A DNA stretch of 64,000 nt from Synaphobranchus kaupii (lineage: Eukaryota > Chordata > Actinopteri > Anguilliformes > Synaphobranchidae), in contig CM056387.1 of assembly GCA_029718625.1 (NCBI GenBank), forward strand, positions 37,379,426-37,443,425, written 5' to 3'. The position numbers and the translations under genes were made by a program. Within the stretch, counting starts at the first letter, position 1. Every line of letters starts with the position of its first letter. The notes beneath the pieces are model-generated. The model was not told where the DNA came from, searched no databases, and saw only the letters and a program-made list of their open reading frames with translations. This document shows positions 45,111 to 57,060 of the stretch, piece after piece.

Positions 45111-46261
45111 CCAGAGGAGCGCCCTGAGGTTCGACCTGGCGTTTTTGTTCAAAAACCTCCCACACACTCCTCGACTCTGAATCCCAGGGCTTTTTCCGCA
45201 GTCAAAACACAGAAATTCACTGTTGGTAAAGTGCCCTGGTACACAACGGTCTGTGTTGCATTGTACTTCTGTCATATGATAATGAACAGGGTTTCTTTGA
45301 CATTGGGCGTCAGCATTGAGCACCATTGAGGCGAGGGTGGGGGTGGGGGTGGGGGGGTCACAGACCTGAGTTAGCAGGACTCATGTAAGACCCATTATCT
45401 AAGGTGACTAGTCCAGACATGGGGTTTGATCCCTGATCCTGGAGTGTTTCATACAGGTGGATTAGAAATGGCTGACATGTCCTGGATCATCAGGTTTTAC
45501 TTCATCAAGAATGTGAGATGATAGCTTGTTGTTTTTTCTTTGTTGTTGTTGTTCCTCAGAAGTACTGATGCTGCAATCTCTAGACAGGCTTGTCGTTTTT
45601 TGTTTGCGAGACGTCACTTTCGAGCGATATCGATATCTCAACAACAATCTTGTCATGGTAGTGACATGAAGCTAAAGAATAAAATAATGCATTTTATCTG
45701 GTCTGTGGGTGAAGGGCAGGGTTGGGCGGTGGGGAGTGTCACTACTTTGTAAAACATTCTTTTAATTACATTACATGTATGCTAAATAATAACCGCATGA
45801 GCTCACTGGCTATAGATAAAATACTGATATATACTGTATGAGGCTTGGAGTGGCTGAATGCAGTAAATCTGCTGTGTTTGCTGGAAGTATGACTTTAAAT
45901 GTGTGAAGCTTACTCATTTGCACACCCTTTGTAGAGAATGTATGCGGTCTATCACTCCAAGGCCGCTTGTCATAGTAAAGCTACTCCCCACTTCTAATCA
46001 ACCATCAAAGGGGAACTCAGCATCACACGAGCGTAGCTGTGATCTGGTACAGCCCTGCTTATTCATTCATGGAAACCACAATTGTGCTGCTTCTACTCAA
46101 AGGAACATGGAGGTAGGGGTGGGAGTGTAGGGGGGGATGGGGTGGGGGGGTTGTTGTTCATAGATTGTTTATCCAATCACAGAGCAGAGGTACCCAACAG
46201 CCTTGTTTGTGAGGCGCTAATTAGTCTGGTCCTGAGTGGCTCTTGAGTATCAGCACCTACA

Positions 46262-46294
<33 letters not shown>
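46262..46294. repeat. (CA)n microsatellite
   Basis: About 16 CA units, followed by ACCACCTAGGC. Confidence 0.9.
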
Positions 46295-46296
<2 letters not shown>

Positions 46297-46909
46297 ACCT
46301 AGGCAGGATTCCGACCCCTCCCTCTCTTCTGAAGGGCCCAATCAATAGACCCCCCCCCCCCCTCCTCTCTCCAGGGGTTGCACCTCTTAAAGTTCCGTCA
46401 CTTGAGAGCAGCTTTGGGCTACGAGGTAAATGTCATCTATGGATTACCGACATCCCCTCGCCTTACTCCGCTGGGTTAATTAAGTGGGGTCAGCCAGCTC
46501 TTGACCCCAGTTCCCATGAGTCACCAGGCACACGGGGAGAGAGGGAGGGGAGGGGGGAGGGTTAACCCTGCCGGCCCCTGCCGCGGCTCTACAGTAGATA
46601 CACGTAGACTAATCAGTGATTAGGCTCAGAAACAGCCCTGGAGGAGCACTGGAGACTAGGCTCAGGGAGGGGGGGGGTTGGGTCAAAGGTCATGGTTCAG
46701 GAGGCAATGCATGCCAGTGTGCGACGGAGGGAGAAACGAATGGGGCGGATGGACTGTGGGCGATTGCGTGGCCTTAGAATCGCAGTGGAGGAGAGAAGTG
46801 CGAGGCAGGCAAAGCTTTCAAGTTTGAGGATGGAGTAGCCAGAAAGGGGTGAGGGGAAACGGGGGGGAACATAATTGGCTTTTGACCCCCTTCGGTGTTT
46901 TACATTTTA

Positions 46910-48406
46910 CAGTTTTTCTCAATTGCTTAAACACAATTCCTGAAAATATAGCTCAATTTCTCAAAACTCTACACACAAACCGAGTAAGAGTTAACTGTTT
47001 TGGCAAAATTCCACAAATCTCTTGCAAAATCAAACACTGCATTCAAAATCATGTTCTCTCTTATCAAAACCGTATTTTTGCATCAAAACACTGAACACAG
47101 GCCATTATACGAATAGATCTTACTGAGCATCAGTTTCACACTGGTGTGATCAATTTAAAACACTTCCATCAAAATACTGTTTAGATACGTTTTGGCATCA
47201 TGATGCAATTACATATTCAAATGTATAAAATTATGAAGAAATTATTGGCGTTCTGATACAATACAGTAAATATGGCATAGGTAAACCTAATTCTACAGTA
47301 ATTCAGTGCAGTTCAGTAAAGCGTGTGAACAGTCACTTTGAGTTTGTTTGTATTGTGCCACATTGCTACAAAGTTTTGCCAAGACACAAAAGTGTTACCC
47401 ATTTTGGCAATTCATAATGTAATGGCACTGATGAAAAACACTTGGAACCTGTGTACATCTTTATTTGTTACTGTACAGTAACACTGTTCAAGATGGGGGG
47501 GGGGGGGGCGAAAACAACAAAACAACACACAACAAAATTAAACTTTACTTGGCATCCTGCCTCTGATCCTGATTGGGCCAGAGAACCTCATCCACATCGC
47601 ATGCAATGTTTTCTCTGCCCAAGCAGTGGGGGAAAAAGCGCCTTGCATGCCTTATCCAACCCTGGCAGGCGTCTGCATGAATGTCTCCACATGCCTCTTC
47701 CATCGCCTGGAGCAGGGTCATTTGCTCATGGGGGTTGCGATCATACACCTTCCAGCGCCACGCTGAAAATAATTCTTCTATTGGATTAAGGAAAGGTGAA
47801 TATGGGGGTAGAAATAATCCAGAAAAGCGTGGATGGGCAATGAACCAGTCCTGGACCAGAGCAGCCGACCGGCCTCTGTCATCGTCAACCCATGGTTGAT
47901 AACATGGTCGACTAATGTCGCTCGTATTTCATTTGACATAGCCACCCTTCTTCTTCCTCTTCCTCGTCCTCTTCCTCGTCCTCCTCCTCCTCCTCCTCGT
48001 ACACCTCTTCTCGCTCTCCCTCTCTCTGCTAGTTGCGCTTCCATTGTTTCAAACACAGAAGTCACCTGAAGTCTCATTTATGCTCTGACAGATAATTGAA
48101 AAGTTTAGCCAATTGAGTTTGAGCAAGTGTGGATGAGTTAGACCAATTGGTAATTAGGGTGTGGCGCTTGAGGCCAGTGTTTTCCATGTGAACAAAAATG
48201 ATTAGAGTATGAAAATTGAGCTAAATGATAGGATTTGTGTTTAGAGTAGTGCAAAAATGGGATTTAGAATTGCTATTTGAGTGAAAACAACGGAATTGTG
48301 CTTAGAGTTTTGCCGACAACGTCTTTATTGTTGATGCAATAGCTTCAGGTTTTCACCATTGTGTGCATAGTTCCAGTTTTTGTGTGTAAGCAATTGAGAA
48401 AAACTG
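46910..48406 (-). mobile_element. Tc1/mariner-superfamily element, internally deleted
   Basis: The terminal inverted repeats start CAGTTTTTCTCAATTGCTTA and end TAAGCAATTGAGAAAAACTG, about 27 bp and nearly perfect, flanked by TA on both sides (46908-46909 and 48407-48408) as in Tc1/mariner insertions. The 1,497-bp element keeps the start and end of a transposase on the minus strand but lacks the middle. The well-preserved ends could still be mobilised in trans, but that is inference. Confidence 0.85.
47545..48077 (-). pseudogene. Transposase remnant with internal deletion and frame change
   Basis: The N-terminal part (48077 down to about 47870) has an Arg/Gly-rich stretch and a helix-turn-helix-like segment (NEIRATLVDHVINHGLTMTE). 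It then jumps, out of frame, to a C-terminal part (about 47868 down to 47545) containing LFLPPYSPFLNPIEELFSAW. The P-P-Y-S-P-x-L-N-P-I-E signature carries the last acidic catalytic residue of Tc1/mariner DDE/D transposases. The first two catalytic acids are missing with the deleted middle, so the product cannot be active. Confidence 0.85.
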
Positions 48407-48408
48407 TA

Positions 48409-49262
48409 ATCCAATATCTGAAATTTGGAACGTGAATGACACGGCATGAGGCGGAGGCTTCCGGAGATCATTCTCGAACCAGCACGTAGGCGAGAAAGAG
48501 ACGCGTCAGGCCTAGAAGGCCCCCCCCCCCGCAACCACCCGCCTCAGTACTGACGCTCTCGCCGTCTTGCGGAAACCCCGCCGCCACCAGGCCGTATCTC
48601 TCAGGGCAGTGAGCCACACTGCCGCACCAAACGCAGGGGGGAGGGGGATAATCTGAGCCCGTAGTGCTGACCGTGACATCCGCACCATGTGCTACGTCCG
48701 GGATAGCGACTGAAATACATCGACATATCAAGCAAGTGCATTATTTGTGAAGCGCCCCACCAGGGGATTTGAACCCGTGACTCATGGGCGGAGAACAGGA
48801 ACCGGCGGTGAGAAATTTAAACTCCCCCGCTCCTGAAAAAGTTGGCCGTCGGAACGATTGTCCTCACAAGTCATCAATGATGGAACACTTTACATGAGTA
48901 AAGATGACAAGCCAAAGTACAGTCTTGGATGACTTTCTGGATGACAAACAAGGCTTGAGGGAAGTTAAGCAAGCAGTTGCCGACGTGTGACACCGTATCA
49001 CAACTCAAACTAAAGTCACATAGAGCATTCTGGTACCTATATTATTGATCTTTCGTTATTTTCTACGATGTCTGTGTACTGTCTGTGATGCACATTATCT
49101 TAGAGCTGTCTGTAATGTGTGCTATTTTTGTGGCATCTGTGATGTGTGCTATCTCAGAGTTATTTGTAATCTGTGCACTGTCTGTGATTGGCTATCTCTG
49201 TGCTGTCTGTGATTGGCTATCGCTGTGCTGACTGTGGTATGTGCTGTCTCTGTGCTGCGTGT
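48409..49262. other. Non-coding stretch before the minisatellite
   Basis: No gene recognised. A short SINE/tRNA-like fragment (GGGGATTTGAACCCGTGAC, about 48763-48781) is present. From about 49070 irregular TCTGTGATGTGTGCTAT units grade into the minisatellite and look like its diverged edge. Confidence 0.55.
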
Positions 49263-50577
49263 GATTTGCTACCTCTGTGCTGTGTGTGAGGTGTGCTATC
49301 TCTGTGCTGTGTGTGCTGTGTGCTATCTCTGTGCCGTGTGTGAGGTGTGCTATCTCTGTGCTGTGTGTGATTTTCTATCTCTGTGCTGTGTGTGAGGTGT
49401 GCTATCTCTGTGCTGTGTGTGAGGTGTGCTATCTCTGTGCTGTGTGTGCTGTGTGCTATCTCTGTGCCGTGTGTGAGGTGTGCTATCTCTGTGCTGTGTG
49501 TGAGGTGTGCTATCTCTGTGCTGTGTGTGAGGTGTGCTATCTCTGTGCTGTGTGTGAGGTGTGCTATCTCTGTGCTGTGTGTGAGGTGTGCTACCTCTGT
49601 GCTGTGTGTGAGGTGTGCTATCTCTGTGCTGTGTGTGAGGTGTGCTATCTCTGTGCCGTGTGTGAGGTGTGCTATCTCTGTGCTGTGTGTGAGGTGTGCT
49701 ACCTCTGTGCTGTGTGTGAGGTGTGCTATCTCTGTGCTGTGTGTGAGGTGTGCTACCTCTGTGCTGTGTGTGAGGTGTGCTACCTCTGTGCTGTGTGTGA
49801 GGTGTGCTATCTCTGTGCTGTGTGTGAGGTGTGCTATCTCTGTGCTGTGTGTGAGGTGTGCTATCTCTGTGCTGTGTGTGAGGTGTGCTATCTCTGTGCT
49901 GTGTGTGAGGTGTGCTATCTCTGTGCTGTGTGTGAGGTGTGCTATCTCTGTGCTGTGTGTGAGGTGTGCTATCTCTGTGCTGTGTGTGCCTCTGTGCTGT
50001 GTGTGAGGTGTGCTATCTCTGTGCTGTGTGTGAGGTGTGCTATCTCTGTGCTGTGTGTGAGGTGTGCTACCTCTGTGCTGTGTGTGAGGTGTGCTATCTC
50101 TGTGCTGTGTGTGAGGTGTGCTATCTCTGTGCTGTGTGTGAGGTGTGCTATCTCTGTGCTGTGTGTGAGGTGTGCTATCTCTGTGCTGTGTGTGAGGTGT
50201 GCTATCTCTGTGCTGTGTGTGATTTTCTATCTCTGTGCTGTGTGTGAGGTGTGCTACCTCTGTGCTGTGTGTGAGGTGTGCTATCTCTGTGCTGTGTGTG
50301 AGGTGTGCTATCTCTGTGCTGTGTGTGAGGTGTGCTATCTCTGTGCCGTGTGTGAGGTGTGCTATCTCTGTGCTGTGTGTGAGGTGTGCTACCTCTGTGC
50401 TGTGTGTGAGGTGTGCTATCTCTGTGCTGTGTGTGAGGTGTGCTATCTCTGTGCTGTGTGTGAGGTGTGCTACCTCTGTGCTGTGTGTGAGGTGTGCTAT
50501 CTCTGTGCCGTGTGTGAGGTGTGCTATCTCTGTGCTGTGTGTGAGGTGTGCTACCTCTGTGCTGTGTGTGATCTCTG
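49263..50577. repeat. 27-bp minisatellite, about 48 units
   Basis: The unit is TGTGAGGTGTGCTATCTCTG plus TGCTGTG. Common variants are CTATC/CTACC and GCTG/GCCG. The unit length is a multiple of three, so one frame stays open for hundreds of codons, spelling C-Y-L-C-A-V-C-E-V. That is a consequence of the repeat, not evidence of a protein. Variant types recur in the same order (standard, GCCG, standard, CTACC), suggesting multi-unit duplications. A rare GATTTTC variant occurs at about 49370 and again at about 50221. Confidence 0.95.
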
Positions 50578-50699
50578 CGCTCTCAGCGTTCTCCGTGCTC
50601 TTGACGAGCCCTGTGCACTCGCTGATCTCTCGGCGGACGCACCGCTCTGCTCATCAGCCGCCTGCCCTTTGTCTTGTCACACCCAATCTAAATTAAACA

Positions 50700-51070
50700 G
50701 CGCCGAACAAGGAGGGAGAGAGAACATGAGAGAGAGGGAGGGAGGGAGGGAGGGAGGGAGGGAACAGGAGAAAGGAGTTATAGTGTGGAGGGAGAGGGGA
50801 GAAAGAGGGACTAAATTGATGTGGCGGGGGAGAGGAGAGGAGGGAGGGGAGGGGGGGGTGTAGGAACAGGCAGCGAATGGAATTAGGGCAAAATGAAGTC
50901 AGGAGCGGGGGGTGAGTCAGAAGATGGGAATGATCGAGTTGGACAGGGAGAAGAGAGAGAGAGAGAGAGAGAAAGAGGGGGGGAACGCGTGAGGAAGAAC
51001 AGAAGGGAATGAAAGAGAAGGACAGAAAGAAGACGATGTGGGAGGGGAGAGGATAAGAGAGGGGGGCCGG
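50700..51070. repeat. GA/GGGA-rich purine tract
   Basis: Strand-biased purine sequence with GGGA and GAGA repeats (for example GGGAGGGAGGGAGGGAGGGA near 50740). It is low-complexity and non-coding. Confidence 0.8.
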
Positions 51071-51449
51071 CTGGCATATCGACCCAGCAACCCACCAAGG
51101 AACCGTAGCGCGCCGTTCGCCATCACACCGAGGCGCCCGTCGCCCAAGGTTGCAGTCTGTTTACAGCCTCTGTTTGGCGCTTCCCTCGACCTGGTGTTTC
51201 CACACAATCCATAAAGCAGTTGGGACCCGCCGCGGGGCCTATGGGACGGCTTCTGGGTGATGGACAGCCGTAGGGTCCGCCCAGAATATCCACCTAATGC
51301 AGGGGACTGAGGAAGCGTAAGTCATCGTGCCCCCCCGTCCCGCCTCCCCCCCTCCCCTCCGCTCCCCGCCCCCCCCCCCCTCTGAAGCAGGACAGGGATC
51401 ATTACCCACCAGAGAAGACAGGGTGCAGCTACTCTGCTGGATTCCATTA

Positions 51450-51725
51450 AGGGTGGGGGCGGCACGGTCATACGTAGCTGCGCCCACACGCGTCCGCCGT
51501 GATTAATGATAATTGATTTACTCCCGCGTGCGCTCTCTCGGAACGCGCGCGCGAGAACCGCCGCTCGCCGCTTTCCCCGCCGCGTTCTCGCCGCGCGGGC
51601 GTGAGTTTTCCCCATCCTTCCTGTCCTCCCCCCCGCCCCGTCCGCTTCAACGACGACCCCGCGCGCAGCGGTGCACCGTGGGATACCCGGCCTGTCAGGT
51701 TTAATTTCGCCCACCGGGCACGTGT
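51450..51725. promoter_or_regulatory. CpG island with TAAT cluster
   Basis: It is CpG-dense from about 51480 to 51680 (for example GGAACGCGCGCGCGAGAACC), with GTGATTAATGATAATTGATT at its left edge. An AT-rich homeodomain-like cluster beside a CpG island is common at developmental regulatory sites. No exon recognised. Confidence 0.3.
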
Positions 51726-51910
51726 GCTGACGGGCGGAGGAGGTAATTAAGTGCAATTTCACAGCCCTGGATCTTCGAGGTTTGTTGTGTTTTTGTTTAC
51801 AGGGGAATCATTAAAACGGTGTCTTGAACCGAATACAAGCTGCGATGTTTTTTTTAAAAATACAGACGGATGTAACTGTGCAACTGCACTAACTCCATGC
51901 ATGTAAATGA

Positions 51911-52132
51911 CAGTGTTGCCAGATGCCTGAATTAATTTTCCCCCAAAAAAATTCTGAAAATCCCCCATCTTCAAGTCCCATACAATTTTCTCACAATTTC
52001 CCCCCATACCCATACCTCCTTTTAAAATCCCCCATCTATCATTGACTCCCATACATTTTTTCCCATACATTCCCCCATGAATTTTTAAAATCCCCTACAT
52101 TTAGGGGAAAATCCCCCAGTCTGGCAACCCTG
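51911..52132. mobile_element. hAT-type MITE with 8-bp target duplication
   Basis: The ends CAGTGTTGCCAGAT and (A)GTCTGGCAACCCTG are inverted repeats. The flanks GTAAATGA (51903-51910) and GTGAATGA (52133-52140) match at 7 of 8 positions, the size expected for hAT insertions. The interior is dominated by AAAATCCCCCAT-like words. It is 222 bp and non-coding. Confidence 0.85.
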
Positions 52133-52197
52133 GTGAATGATATACTGGCTACTGGGGGTGACAAAGGAGAATGGCATTCTAACATGAACCTTGTGCA

Positions 52198-52376
52198 CAC
52201 ACACACACACACACACACACACAGGCATTCATGCATACATATACATGTCCAGACAAAGGCACGTTTCCTCCTAGGGCCTCCAGGGTTTGACTGTTGAAGT
52301 GGCCAGTCTCTGTATGAGACCCTCTACACAGCATGAGCATGGGGAACCCTATTGTAACAATAAACTGTGTGCGTGC

Positions 52377-52412
<36 letters not shown>

Positions 52413-52420
52413 TAGAGAGA
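52198..52420. repeat. CA, GT and GA microsatellites
   Basis: An (AC)n run at about 52196-52222, and a (GT)n run followed by (GA)n at about 52376-52424. Confidence 0.85.
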
Positions 52421-52424
52421 GAGA

Positions 52425-53376
52425 TGGTGTAACCCATATAACAGTATCATTCAAAGTATAAAATCATTTGAAATTATGCATCCAAGATGAACTTCTAAAA
52501 TGGAGTACATCCTATATCATCCAATACCCATTGACATCACACAGCCCTGACATTCGGCTCGCTATGGATGCCATCTGCATGCATTCCCAATTTGTAGCAT
52601 TGGTTCTAAGAATACTTTAATAACTTGAATGCAGTGCTTTAGTGATGAACGCTCACTGATATAGTGTCGTTAGCTGGGTCCGGCGCTGTTGCTCGTATAA
52701 TTCAGACGATGACACACTTGTGTTTTCTCACGTTGTACGTCCCTCTGGGTAAGGCCATTTGCTAAATGGGTGTATTGTAATGTACCAATTTCAGCGCTGT
52801 GAAACAAACGCTGTCTGAACACACAAAGTTCATTCGCTTTACCAAATCCTCGGTCTGATTCTAGTTTTTTTTTACGAAAAGGCAAATGTTAAAATTAATG
52901 ACAGGGAAGACGAACGAGACCTGATTGGGGCAAAACCCGTGTTGTGCAAAATAAACCATTATAAAGTTATTCGAGCAGTAATAAAAGTCAAAAGTTTTGC
53001 TTGAGATAATGAGTGTTAATTACTTTTGTCTGCAGTTAAAAAATGAGAGGATAACCTTTAGAAACCCAATCCTTATGTTGCAGAGTGTTAATTGTGTTTT
53101 TCTTACATATATATGCAGAGGGCCCATCGGAACTGTGTGGGAAGATGTAAATGATCTATCCTGAATGATACTAAATGCTAATTTGTCCTGATAAACAAGC
53201 AGTCTGTCAAGTAGCTATCCAGTAGTTGGCTTGATGTACTGGAACCTTACACATATAGAGGTCCTCTAATGCAAGCACAGCCATATGGCACAGCACAACT
53301 ATTCAGTTTTAAAGCAAAAAAAAAAATGTCGGAAAATACAACTGGAGAAAGTACCGTTGAATGCGATTCAGACTTC
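52425..53376. other. Non-coding stretch, nothing recognised
   Basis: AT-rich unique sequence with no exon, no long repeat and no clear regulatory cluster that I can see. Confidence 0.5.
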
Positions 53377-53641
53377 ATTGCAAAAACCAAATCTTAACAA
53401 CCATTTTAATCTTATATTTACACTTTAGAATCTTATTTTTTATTACTTTTTTTTGCTAAATAAGACAAAAAGATTGCCAATGGGGTGAGATAGTTTTATT
53501 CATTTCAAGATTTGCCAATGGGATAAGATAATTTTACTCGTCAAGTAAAAAGTAACTTAAAACAAGCTGATATTTTCCACTTTAGAGAAAAAAATAATAT
53601 TTTCAGTCTTATTACAAGACTAAGACTTTTTTTTTGCAGTG
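53377..53641. mobile_element. MITE, TTTTTGCAG-ended family, copy B
   Basis: It shares ACTTTAGAATCTTATTT, TTTGCTAAATAA, ATTTCAAGATTTGCCA and AAGTAACTTAAAACAAGCT with copy A (39061-39319) in the same order and orientation, and ends TTTTTTTTTGCAG. Confidence 0.8.
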
Positions 53642-53816
53642 TTTACATTGAGAGACAGGTCCTTTGCTGCTCGAGCCGGGCCCGACTGATGCCATTTCGT
53701 AGGGCGGACTGTGACTGCACATGACTGTGACTTTATATTCCCAGGTAACGGTCACTGCCTTTCCCTGTCACCCTGTCTGCGGTTGTGATCTACCAAAGGC
53801 CCCGGTCACACTAAAA

Positions 53817-54029
53817 CAGGGGTGGGGAACCTTATCCGAAAAGGGCCGGGTGTGGGTGCGGGATTTCGTTTTAGCCCGGCGCTATAAGACACCTGATTCT
53901 ACTTATCAAGGTCTTGATTGAAGACCGTGATTAGTTAATTAGTTGAATCCGGTGTGTTAGTGCTGGGCTGACTAAAAAACCCGCACCCACACCGGCCCTT
54001 TTCGGATGAGGTCCCCCCTTCCATTCCTG
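53817..54029. mobile_element. hAT-type MITE, related to 21234-21439
   Basis: The terminal repeats CAGGGGTGGGGAACCTTATC and GATGAGGTCCCCCCTTCCAT...CCTG enclose inverted CGAAAAGGGCCGG / CCGGCCCTTTTCG and GGTGTGGGTGCGG copies. The flanks CACTAAAA and CTTTAAAA match at 6 of 8 positions. The centre (TACTTATCAAGGTCTTGATT) is shared with the 21234 copy. Confidence 0.75.
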
Positions 54030-54429
54030 CTTTAAAACAAGATGGTACTCTCTGTTTCTGTATCGAGTAGGTGGGCTCCAGTGAGAACCACTCTTTTAGC
54101 CTGCATTCACAGATATCTTAGTGTCTGGCGGGCCCAGGAGGTATTTCTACACATATTAACGGTGATTAGGATCAGAAACAAACGAGTTGCAGCCTCGCCG
54201 GTCATGAATATTCATAAGCAGCTGTATTCGGCAGGACTCTGTAGGTTCAGCAATGCGGTGATGGAACCCGGGGATGCCGGGAAGCCATGTGATTCGGAGA
54301 GGCTGACCGGAGAATCGCGGAAAATTTCGGGGTTTAGCGACCGATTGAGGACGGACAGCAGGTGGACTGAGAGGAAATCCCCACCTCACCCCCCCCCCCC
54401 CCCCCTCCGCCCACGAGGAAGAGCTGTGC

Positions 54430-54700
54430 ATTGACAGGAGCGCCGAAAAACACCGAACCGCATTAATATGGAAATAAAGGCAACAGCCGTGGAAAAAGGG
54501 AAAATGGCCAAATTTGCATCGAGAGCCGGCGCTTTGACACACAGAGCTCTGTTTCCTATTAAGTGTGCAAGAGGCCCGGCTGATCACAGTCACCACCGTC
54601 CGGCTCCTCCCACCTTCTGCCAAACGGCCCCCTCCCACCTCCAGCCTCCCGCCTCTTTGTGTACTCATTAGCTTATGTCATGAGTGCGGCCTACCTCGCC
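54430..54700. promoter_or_regulatory. Possible regulatory element with octamer site
   Basis: Unique sequence containing ATTTGCAT (POU octamer, about 54511-54518), ATTAATATGGAAATAAAGG and TCATTAGCTTATGTCATGAG. No exon. Assigned by texture and motif only. Confidence 0.28.
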
Positions 54701-57060
54701 CCAGACTGCCAGCTCCTGAGAGAAACAGGCAGTTTGATCCCTTTGATACAGGCGGCTGTTTCCTTGTGCTTTCGTTAGATTTCACGCCGCCAGAACAGGC
54801 ACAACTTCGGGGGTGGAAATGAGCCGGCCACGGTGGGGTGGGGGGGGGGGGGTTCCTCTTGCTCCTAGTGCGAGGGGAGGTACAAGGGTGCCCTTTCATT
54901 GGGCGTCATGTCCATGTTTGCAGCTTTAGAGGGTTCCACAACAAAGGGCAAATTAGGTTTAAAGAGATGTACTGTCGCTGGTTTGGATACTCATTGCATT
55001 AAAGTGGCCAGTGCTTTCATGGCAGAAATGCGGGTGGGTGAAATTAAATGTTAAACTCATAAGAGCCATCTGCCACAGTCTTTGAAACTTCAAATGTGTA
55101 ACCCTCTCCCAACCGGCCCTGTTTCCCATCTAAAGCACAATGCGCACAGACGCATTTCTGCAACATCACCATATTTCTGTGAGCTGAGTGGTAGCCTGGG
55201 CAAGTGAATCGCTCGAGCTCCCTGGTGGTGTGGGCCCGTGGCTCTCAGAAAGAGGCTCATCAAAGGGACTGCAAATGTATGTTCATATCTTAAATTTATA
55301 GAATATTTGGTACTAATAATATGTTTTAATAATAATTATATTTTTTGACTGAAGCAAAAGAGCACTAGGTGCGCTTTAAGGGTGTAGTCGTATTTAACCA
55401 CTGGTGCTCTTTGGAAACAGAGGGGATAAAATCTATGAAAAAAGAAAGATTCCAAGGCACTCACGTTGATTAAAAATCCTTTATTCTCTGGACAGGAACA
55501 TTAAAATGTTGCTGAAAAACCGATGCGTAGCGACAATATATTCAGTTGAAATATTTGGGATGTCAATCTACGTTCCGTGCGTTTGCCGGCTTTCGCTACC
55601 GTCGCTATTCTCGTGAGGGAAATGAAAACACAGTTTGAAATTTTTTAATTTCTGCAAATGACCAGCCCCCAGCAGAAGGCTGCACGTTTTGCGGCGTGCT
55701 GGCGGAATATACGGCTGGGGTGTACGCAGATAATTGACTAACCAAGCCAATTAAACCATGGGAAATTGTATGAATAAAAAACAGCCCTCCGGGAATTGAG
55801 TTTGACACCTCTAATTTACACTGTTTTTGATATCCTTCTGACAAGACACTTCTGATGTCACAAAGCCTGACGTGGGCCTAGGCCTTGCCTGAATCTTCAC
55901 ACCAAGTCTATCGACACTGGGCCCCCCTCCCAATTCACACCCGCTGCCGGGGCTTCAGGCAACCAAGCCAAGAGGAGGCCCAAGTACCTTGCGGGAGGGG
56001 GGGGGGGGGGTTATTATTAAACCCAAAACACAGTATACTGCTCATTCAATGTCTTTTTTTGCCTTTGCTATAAATTAAACTTACAGATAATAACTCACAT
56101 GCCTTTAATTTTCGCTATAAATAATATGTGATATAATTTGTACGCTTCTCCATGGATTCAAATCCCCCCCACTAAGATGGTCTGATCCGGAGTTGGACGC
56201 TAGAACCTTTACTGATGTGTGTCAGAGCCTCGGAGAGAAGTGTTGCATTAAGACAACAAAATATAAAGAGAGCCCTTTAACACCAATCAATCAACAGAGC
56301 TCTCTCTCTGGCACCAGTGTTTACATTCTGTCTCTTCCAGAGATAACCCCCGCCCCCCTCCCCTCCCCTCCCCTCCCCTCCCCTCCCGTCATCCAAGAAG
56401 AAGAAATACCTCCCCGGGGCTCGGGAATGAGCGAGATGGTGAAGGATGGGTATCGGAAGAACAGAGAGACAAGGGAGGAAAAGAAATAAAGGCTTGGTAC
56501 GTATACAGTACTGAGAAACTCTCACCAAGAACTAGTTTAACCTGCATTCTGCATTCATATCTAACCTTTCTCTCTCCCAAACCTCCGTGTTTATACACTA
56601 CAAACTGTATTCCCAGTGTCTAAATGCGTCGGCCTCGCATAATTGTCTTGTACACATTCATCGTGGGTTAAAAAAAAAAAAACTACAGTGACAAGTGTCT
56701 GTGATATTTTTATCTTAGCCAAAGCGTCTTAGCGTTTTGAGAGTGTACGTGAAAACAAAGAGAAGGGTGGGATGAAGACGAGGGTTTGCGGGTGAAAAGA
56801 GATAAAGAGAGAAAGGGAGCGACCAGGGAAGAAAAGGACAGAGAGGAAAGACGGGGCGGCAAGGGGCGGCAAAAAAAAGACGAAAGGAACAATCGCGGAA
56901 AAAGGGCAAAGAGACAAAAATGGCGGGAGGCTTTTGTCGGTCAAGGTGTGAACAGATCAGGAAAAGTTTGCAAATGCATTTCCCATCAGCCTATGATGAG
57001 AGGGAGGTGGGGGGGGGGGGGGGGGGGGGCACACATTCCAGCGGAGGAAATGATGTTGTG
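54701..57060. other. Non-coding stretch
   Basis: No gene recognised. It has G/C runs at about 54840-54852, 55996-56009 and 57009-57029, and a CCCCTCCCCTCCCCTCCCCT tandem at about 56355-56388. A transposon-like fragment lies at about 55465-55545 (AAAAATCCTTTATTC, AAACCGATGCGTAGCGAC). GA-rich sequence at 56770-56930 gives spurious open frames. Confidence 0.5.

Noticed and set aside
49263..50577. CRISPR-like direct repeat array
   Set aside because: The units are contiguous with no unique spacers, and the window is vertebrate nuclear DNA. It is a minisatellite.
49277..50863. 528-codon cysteine-rich open frame as a real protein
   Set aside because: It follows from a 27-bp unit divisible by three. 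Parallel frames are also open, there are no splice or start features, and the frame runs on into purine-rich low-complexity DNA.
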